Source: MGBC163016 sp964462135 (GTDB lineage Bacteria; Actinomycetota; Coriobacteriia; Coriobacteriales; Eggerthellaceae). From it: a stretch of 27,068 nucleotides of DNA. Below are positions 24,183 to 27,068 of the stretch, one piece after another. Both the position numbers and the translations under genes were made by a program. Numbering within the stretch: position 1 is the stretch's first letter; each line of letters begins with the position of its first letter. Below the pieces are notes generated by a model. The model ran no database searches. It was not told the origin of the DNA and saw nothing but the letters and a program-made list of their open reading frames with translations. The stretch lies in assembly GCA_964462135.1 (NCBI GenBank), contig CAYWWK010000025.1, forward strand, positions 1 to 27,068, in the 5' to 3' direction.

Positions 24183-24929
24183 GTGGGGAAGAACAATCCA
24201 AGACTGCGTAAATCAGTGCCAGTTGGACGGCAGGTTGATGCAGTGCCTGTCCGGAAGTCGGTGGGTGACAATGTGGTGGCTGCCCACCTGTCAGATCAGC
24301 CGTCTGATTCTGAAGCCATTGAGAGCATGGCGGCATTCGAGGATGATCATGCGGAACCGGCTCCCGAGGATGCTGCTGACCCAGCCGTTCCAGATGAAGC
24401 GCTCTTGCGTCAGCAGGAGGCTCGGCGCCAGCGGATCGAGAAGGCTGATCAGGCAGAACGTAAGAAGAAAAGGCGCCGACGCATCCGTTGCGCCATTCTG
24501 GCAATCGTCATCCTGCTGGTTCTCGTCTTCGCGGGACTGCTGATCGCCTTCAGTGTCTTTCGCTGGCATACCTATGATGATGCCAGCGATATCCAAGGAA
24601 CGTGGTACCACGAGGGCACGACCGTGCCGGTAACCATCACGGAAGACGAGATCAGGCTGACCGATGAGGTTTCCTATCGCTATGAGCTTGATCCCGAAGC
24701 GAAGACCATCACGTTCAAGTTCGGGAATATGGAGGGTGGCGGTCGCTATCGCTTCTCCTTGGACCGGTCGGAATTGGCCATTGTGGATGGCCAATTCGAT
24801 GGGAGTGAGAACTTCATCAACGATGCCCTGTGGATGGCGAAAACGCTCTTCGACAAGATCTTCTTCGCTCAGGAAGATTCGGTTTCAGAAGAAGGGGAAG
24901 GTGTTTCCGTCTTCTCTCGAAACCCGTAA
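24183..24929 (+). CDS. Unknown single-pass membrane protein with lipocalin-like outer part
   Basis: A 248-residue protein I cannot assign to a named family. Residues 1-98 are cytosolic, with an acidic middle (ESMAAFEDDHAEPAPEDAADP) and a very basic stretch just before the membrane (QAERKKKRRRRIRC). One hydrophobic helix (about 101-123, AILAIVILLVLVFAGLLIAF) follows. The remaining ~125 residues probably lie outside: IQGTWYHEGTTVPVTITEDEIRL and YRYELDPEAKTITFKFG resemble the short beta-strand pattern of lipocalin-like 'GTW' domains (DUF5640/DUF4923 type). By the positive-inside rule the N-terminus is inside. The start is GTG 24183, with a modest GAGGTG nine bases upstream. It follows serS by 31 bases. 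Confidence 0.7.
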   Translation: MGKNNPRLRKSVPVGRQVDAVPVRKSVGDNVVAAHLSDQPSDSEAIESMAAFEDDHAEPAPEDAADPAVPDEALLRQQEARRQRIEKADQAERKKKRRRRIRCAILAIVILLVLVFAGLLIAFSVFRWHTYDDASDIQGTWYHEGTTVPVTITEDEIRLTDEVSYRYELDPEAKTITFKFGNMEGGGRYRFSLDRSELAIVDGQFDGSENFINDALWMAKTLFDKIFFAQEDSVSEEGEGVSVFSRNP

Positions 24930-25044
24930 ACCCATGATCAGGGAAGCAAGCCGCGGGTCGTCGGTGTAGCGTAGGTCGTCCGCTGTAGCGTAAGTCGCTG
25001 CGGGAAAGCGCGCGGCTTGCCCAACCCGAAATTATTTCTCGGCA

Positions 25045-25148
25045 CAGGGCAAGCCGCATGCTTCGCATGACGGCTTCCGCTACGAAGACATTGTGAGATT
25101 CATCCGGGCAGGGCAAGCCGCATGCTTCGCATGACGACTTCCGCTACG
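25045..25148 (+). repeat. Two 40-bp direct repeats, 64 bp apart
   Basis: 25045-25084 and 25109-25148 begin CAGGGCAAGCCGCATGC and end CTTCCGCTACG; they differ at one base. Each contains the small palindrome CATGC-TTC-GCATG. A 25-base part recurs at 81-105 with one mismatch. The surrounding stretch 24930-25200 has further degraded GTAGCG pieces and no gene. Confidence 0.85.
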
Positions 25149-25235
25149 GGTGCGCGTAATCCTCATCCGAGGGCAAGTCGCACGCTGATGGCTTGCGTTG
25201 CCGTGTGACTTTCGTTCCGGAACCCTTCATGCTGG

Positions 25236-25241
25236 TACAAT
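25236..25241 (+). promoter_or_regulatory. Likely -10 element of the aldolase gene
   Basis: TACAAT lies 34 bases before the aldolase start. The bases at -35 spacing (CGTTCC region) match the consensus poorly. Confidence 0.4.
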
Positions 25242-25275
25242 GGCTTCATCTGACAACCTGATTCCAGGAGGACCT

Positions 25276-26223
25276 ATGCCGAAGATCACTGCTGCTGACG
25301 TTCGCGTTCCCATGGATGTGCCTGCTGCGGCGCGAGACATCTACGTTGACAATTACTTGAAGGCCACGCGTGGTACTGGCCGTCTGATGCTGTTTGCCTG
25401 CGATCAGAAGGTTGAGCACCTGAACAAGGATTTCTACGGGGAGGGCATCGATGAGTCAGATGCCAAGCCAGAGCATCTCTTCCAGATCGGCAAAGACGGG
25501 GTCATTGGCATCCTTGCAGGTCAGCGCGGCCTCATCGCGCAATACGCGGCTGACTATCCTGATATCAACTACCTGGTGAAGATGAACTCCAAGACCAATC
25601 TTGTCGGCACGAAGCAGGAGGACCCCTATTCTCCGCAGCTGACTGATATCGAGGCCGTGCTCCAGATGCGTGACAACGGCGTGAACGTGGTTGGTCTGGG
25701 CTACACCATTTATCTGGGAAGCGAATACGAGTCAACGATGATGGCCGAGGCTGGTCAGCTCATTGCCCAAGCGCATGAGAATGGCCTGCTGGTGGTTCTT
25801 TGGATCTATCCCCGCGGCAAAGCCGTGACGGCCGAGAAGGATCCTGACCTCATCGCAGGAGCCGCCGGTGTCGCGCTCTGCTTGGGGGCCGATTTCGTCA
25901 AGGTGAACCCTCCGAAGCCTGAAGACGGTCGCACGGCCGCCGAAGCGCTGCATGTGGCATCTGATGCTGCCGGTCGCACCGGTCTTGTCTGTGCCGGAGG
26001 CTCCACGGTTGATGCCAAGACCTTCCTCACCCAGCTGTGGGAGCAGATCCACGTGGGAGGAGCTTGCGGCAATGCCACGGGGCGCAACATCCATCAACGC
26101 TCTTTGGATGAGGCAACGCGCCTGACGAAGGCCATCAGTGCCATCACGCTGGCAGACTACAGCGTTGAGGATGCCCTTGAGGTATTCGACGGAACGAAGG
26201 AATTCGGCTATTCCAGCATCTAG
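25276..26223 (+). CDS. Class I fructose-bisphosphate aldolase, archaeal (FbaB/DhnA) type
   Basis: A 315-residue TIM-barrel aldolase of the DeoC/FbaB family, which splits fructose 1,6-bisphosphate into dihydroxyacetone phosphate and glyceraldehyde 3-phosphate through a Schiff base. Family features are FACDQKVEHL near the N-terminus, GYTIYLGSEYE, VVLWIYPRGKAV and GADFVKVNPPKPED, where Lys209 is the probable Schiff-base lysine. CAGGSTVDAKTFL and GNATGRNIHQR form the phosphate-binding end of the barrel. Start ATG 25276 has AGGAGG four to five bases upstream; the longer frame from 25198 lies in promoter DNA. A strong terminator at 26294 ends the transcript. It pairs functionally with the class III fructose-bisphosphatase at 4234. 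The family also includes other aldolases (2-amino-3,7-dideoxy type), so the substrate is likely but not certain. Confidence 0.9.
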   Translation: MPKITAADVRVPMDVPAAARDIYVDNYLKATRGTGRLMLFACDQKVEHLNKDFYGEGIDESDAKPEHLFQIGKDGVIGILAGQRGLIAQYAADYPDINYLVKMNSKTNLVGTKQEDPYSPQLTDIEAVLQMRDNGVNVVGLGYTIYLGSEYESTMMAEAGQLIAQAHENGLLVVLWIYPRGKAVTAEKDPDLIAGAAGVALCLGADFVKVNPPKPEDGRTAAEALHVASDAAGRTGLVCAGGSTVDAKTFLTQLWEQIHVGGACGNATGRNIHQRSLDEATRLTKAISAITLADYSVEDALEVFDGTKEFGYSSI

Positions 26224-26293
26224 TACGCGAACATCCATCGAATACCCAGCGAATACCTCGCAAGCACCCAGAAGGACGTTCGTATTCATTTCG

Positions 26294-26323
26294 AAAGGGG
26301 GCAACTCTGGCTGCCCCCTTTTT
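26294..26323 (+). terminator. Rho-independent terminator after the aldolase gene
   Basis: A ten-base perfect stem, AAAGGGGGCA (26294-26303) with TGCCCCCTTT (26312-26321), an eight-base loop and a five-T run (26319-26323). Confidence 0.93.
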
Positions 26324-26327
26324 CATG

Positions 26328-26356
26328 CCTTCCGCTACGGTCAACCTGACAGGTCC
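26328..26356 (-). repeat. Short dispersed repeat, inverted copy of 238-265
   Basis: Read on the minus strand: ACCTGTCAGGTTGACCG then TAGCGGAAG. It follows the aldolase terminator directly. No function is visible. Confidence 0.65.
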
Positions 26357-26385
26357 TCAGGTGCCTTGCTCCCCGCGATGAGGGC

Positions 26386-26895
26386 TTACGTGAAGTCGTC
26401 AGGACTCAAGGCGTTCACGAACGAGTCGAATTCGGCCAATTCCTCATCACGGTTCCTTGGTTCGCGGAACAGATAGGGGAACGAGGCTTTCGACAGCACC
26501 TCTTCGGTAGCCATGAATGGAGCGTCTTCGCGCAAGGCAAGCGAAAGGGCGTCGGTGGGTCGCGCATCCAAGGGAATCAGCCTTCCCTGTTGGCGCAAGA
26601 CAAGCTTGGCGAAATACGTTTCGGCCTTCACGGCATCGATGAGCACATGGTCGACGCAGGCATCCAGATTGGTCAGGGCATCCAAGAAGAGGTCGTGCGT
26701 AAGGGGGCGCGGGGTCTTTGCCTGCTCAAGCGCAATGCCCAGCTGCATTGCCTCGGAAGCGCCAACCCAGATGGGAAGCACCCGTGAGCAGCCATCCTTG
26801 AATTCCTCAATGGGCTCCAAGACGAGAACGGCCGGATTCACCGGTCCGGTGAATATGAGGGTCAGCACCCTCAAGGGTATCAATTTCTCATCCAT
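26386..26895 (-). CDS. Bifunctional nuclease family (BFN/DUF151) protein
   Basis: A 169-residue protein of the DUF151/BFN-domain family. The family core is clear: VLPIWVGASEAMQLGIALEQAKTPRPLTHDLF (about residues 41-72), HVLIDAVKAETYFAKLVL and LDARPTDALSLALREDAP. Such proteins are widespread in actinobacteria and cyanobacteria; plant members were reported as nucleases, but the bacterial role is unclear. Start ATG 26895 follows GGAGG with a seven-base gap; an in-frame TTG at 26913 would fall on the ribosome site. It is divergent from the tRNA-Ile gene and convergent with the aldolase gene. Confidence 0.9.
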   Translation of the reverse strand: MDEKLIPLRVLTLIFTGPVNPAVLVLEPIEEFKDGCSRVLPIWVGASEAMQLGIALEQAKTPRPLTHDLFLDALTNLDACVDHVLIDAVKAETYFAKLVLRQQGRLIPLDARPTDALSLALREDAPFMATEEVLSKASFPYLFREPRNRDEELAEFDSFVNALSPDDFT

Positions 26896-26973
26896 GGCCG
26901 TTCCTCCCTCCAAGACAGGATGCTAAAGCATTTCCTGCCGTTTACGGAGGTTATGGGAAGGTATTATTTTTTC

Positions 26974-27003
26974 TTGACCCTAAACGTTACTTTGTTGTAG
27001 GAT
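26974..27003 (+). promoter_or_regulatory. Promoter of the tRNA-Ile gene
   Basis: TTGACC (26974-26979), an 18-base spacer and TAGGAT (26998-27003) lie just upstream of the tRNA at 27019, in AT-rich DNA. Confidence 0.7.
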
Positions 27004-27018
27004 AGCCAAGCTGTTTGG

Positions 27019-27068
<50 letters not shown>

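Noticed and set aside
25045..25148. CRISPR array
   Set aside because: Only two near-identical units here, with a spacer that is itself a repeat of 127-165, and no cas genes in the window.

Overview
The window comes from a GC-rich, Gram-positive anaerobe, most likely a Coriobacteriia/Eggerthellaceae-type actinobacterium. This is inferred from gene content: indolepyruvate:ferredoxin oxidoreductase (IorAB), a class III fructose-bisphosphatase, an archaeal-type class I aldolase, an AmmeMemoRadiSam gene pair and many strong AGGAGG ribosome sites. No 16S rRNA or species marker is present.

Layout. 1-582 has no gene and holds dispersed repeats. 583-1554 is an Rpn/PD-(D/E)XK nuclease gene whose 3' third carries its own strong ribosome binding site. 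1632-3976 (minus) is a two-gene bacterial PH-domain membrane pair (YdbT/YdbS-like). 4234-7452 encodes class III fructose-bisphosphatase and a Kef-type antiporter. 7547-9695 holds small genes: a YQQP-repeat membrane protein, a LEA-like helical protein, a GNAT acetyltransferase and a YvlD/holin-4-type membrane protein. 9720-13077 (minus) is a riboflavin-uptake operon: FMN riboswitch, RibU, then a fused double ECF ATPase that runs in frame through a complete tRNA-Gly(CCC) gene into EcfT. 13120-14772 is a YtcJ-like amidohydrolase ending in a long hairpin, followed by about 620 bp of repeats. 15398-17694 is a LigB-AMMECR1 fusion plus its radical SAM partner. 17765-18721 is a voltage-sensor potassium channel. 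18779-22686 is iorA-iorB, with IorA carrying a disordered tail of about 400 residues. 22865-24929 is serS plus an unknown membrane protein. 25276-26223 is a class I aldolase, 26386-26895 (minus) a bifunctional-nuclease-domain protein, and the window ends inside a tRNA-Ile gene.

How it fits together. IorAB points to fermentation of aromatic amino acids with ferredoxin reduction. Fructose-bisphosphatase and the aldolase serve gluconeogenesis and glycolysis. The RibU/ECF operon imports riboflavin under FMN control.

The most notable points are the tRNA gene inside the ECF reading frame, the candidate gene-within-a-gene in rpn, the IorA tail, and at least three families of short intergenic repeats, including an element of about 250 bp present at both 1-264 and 14973-15235.
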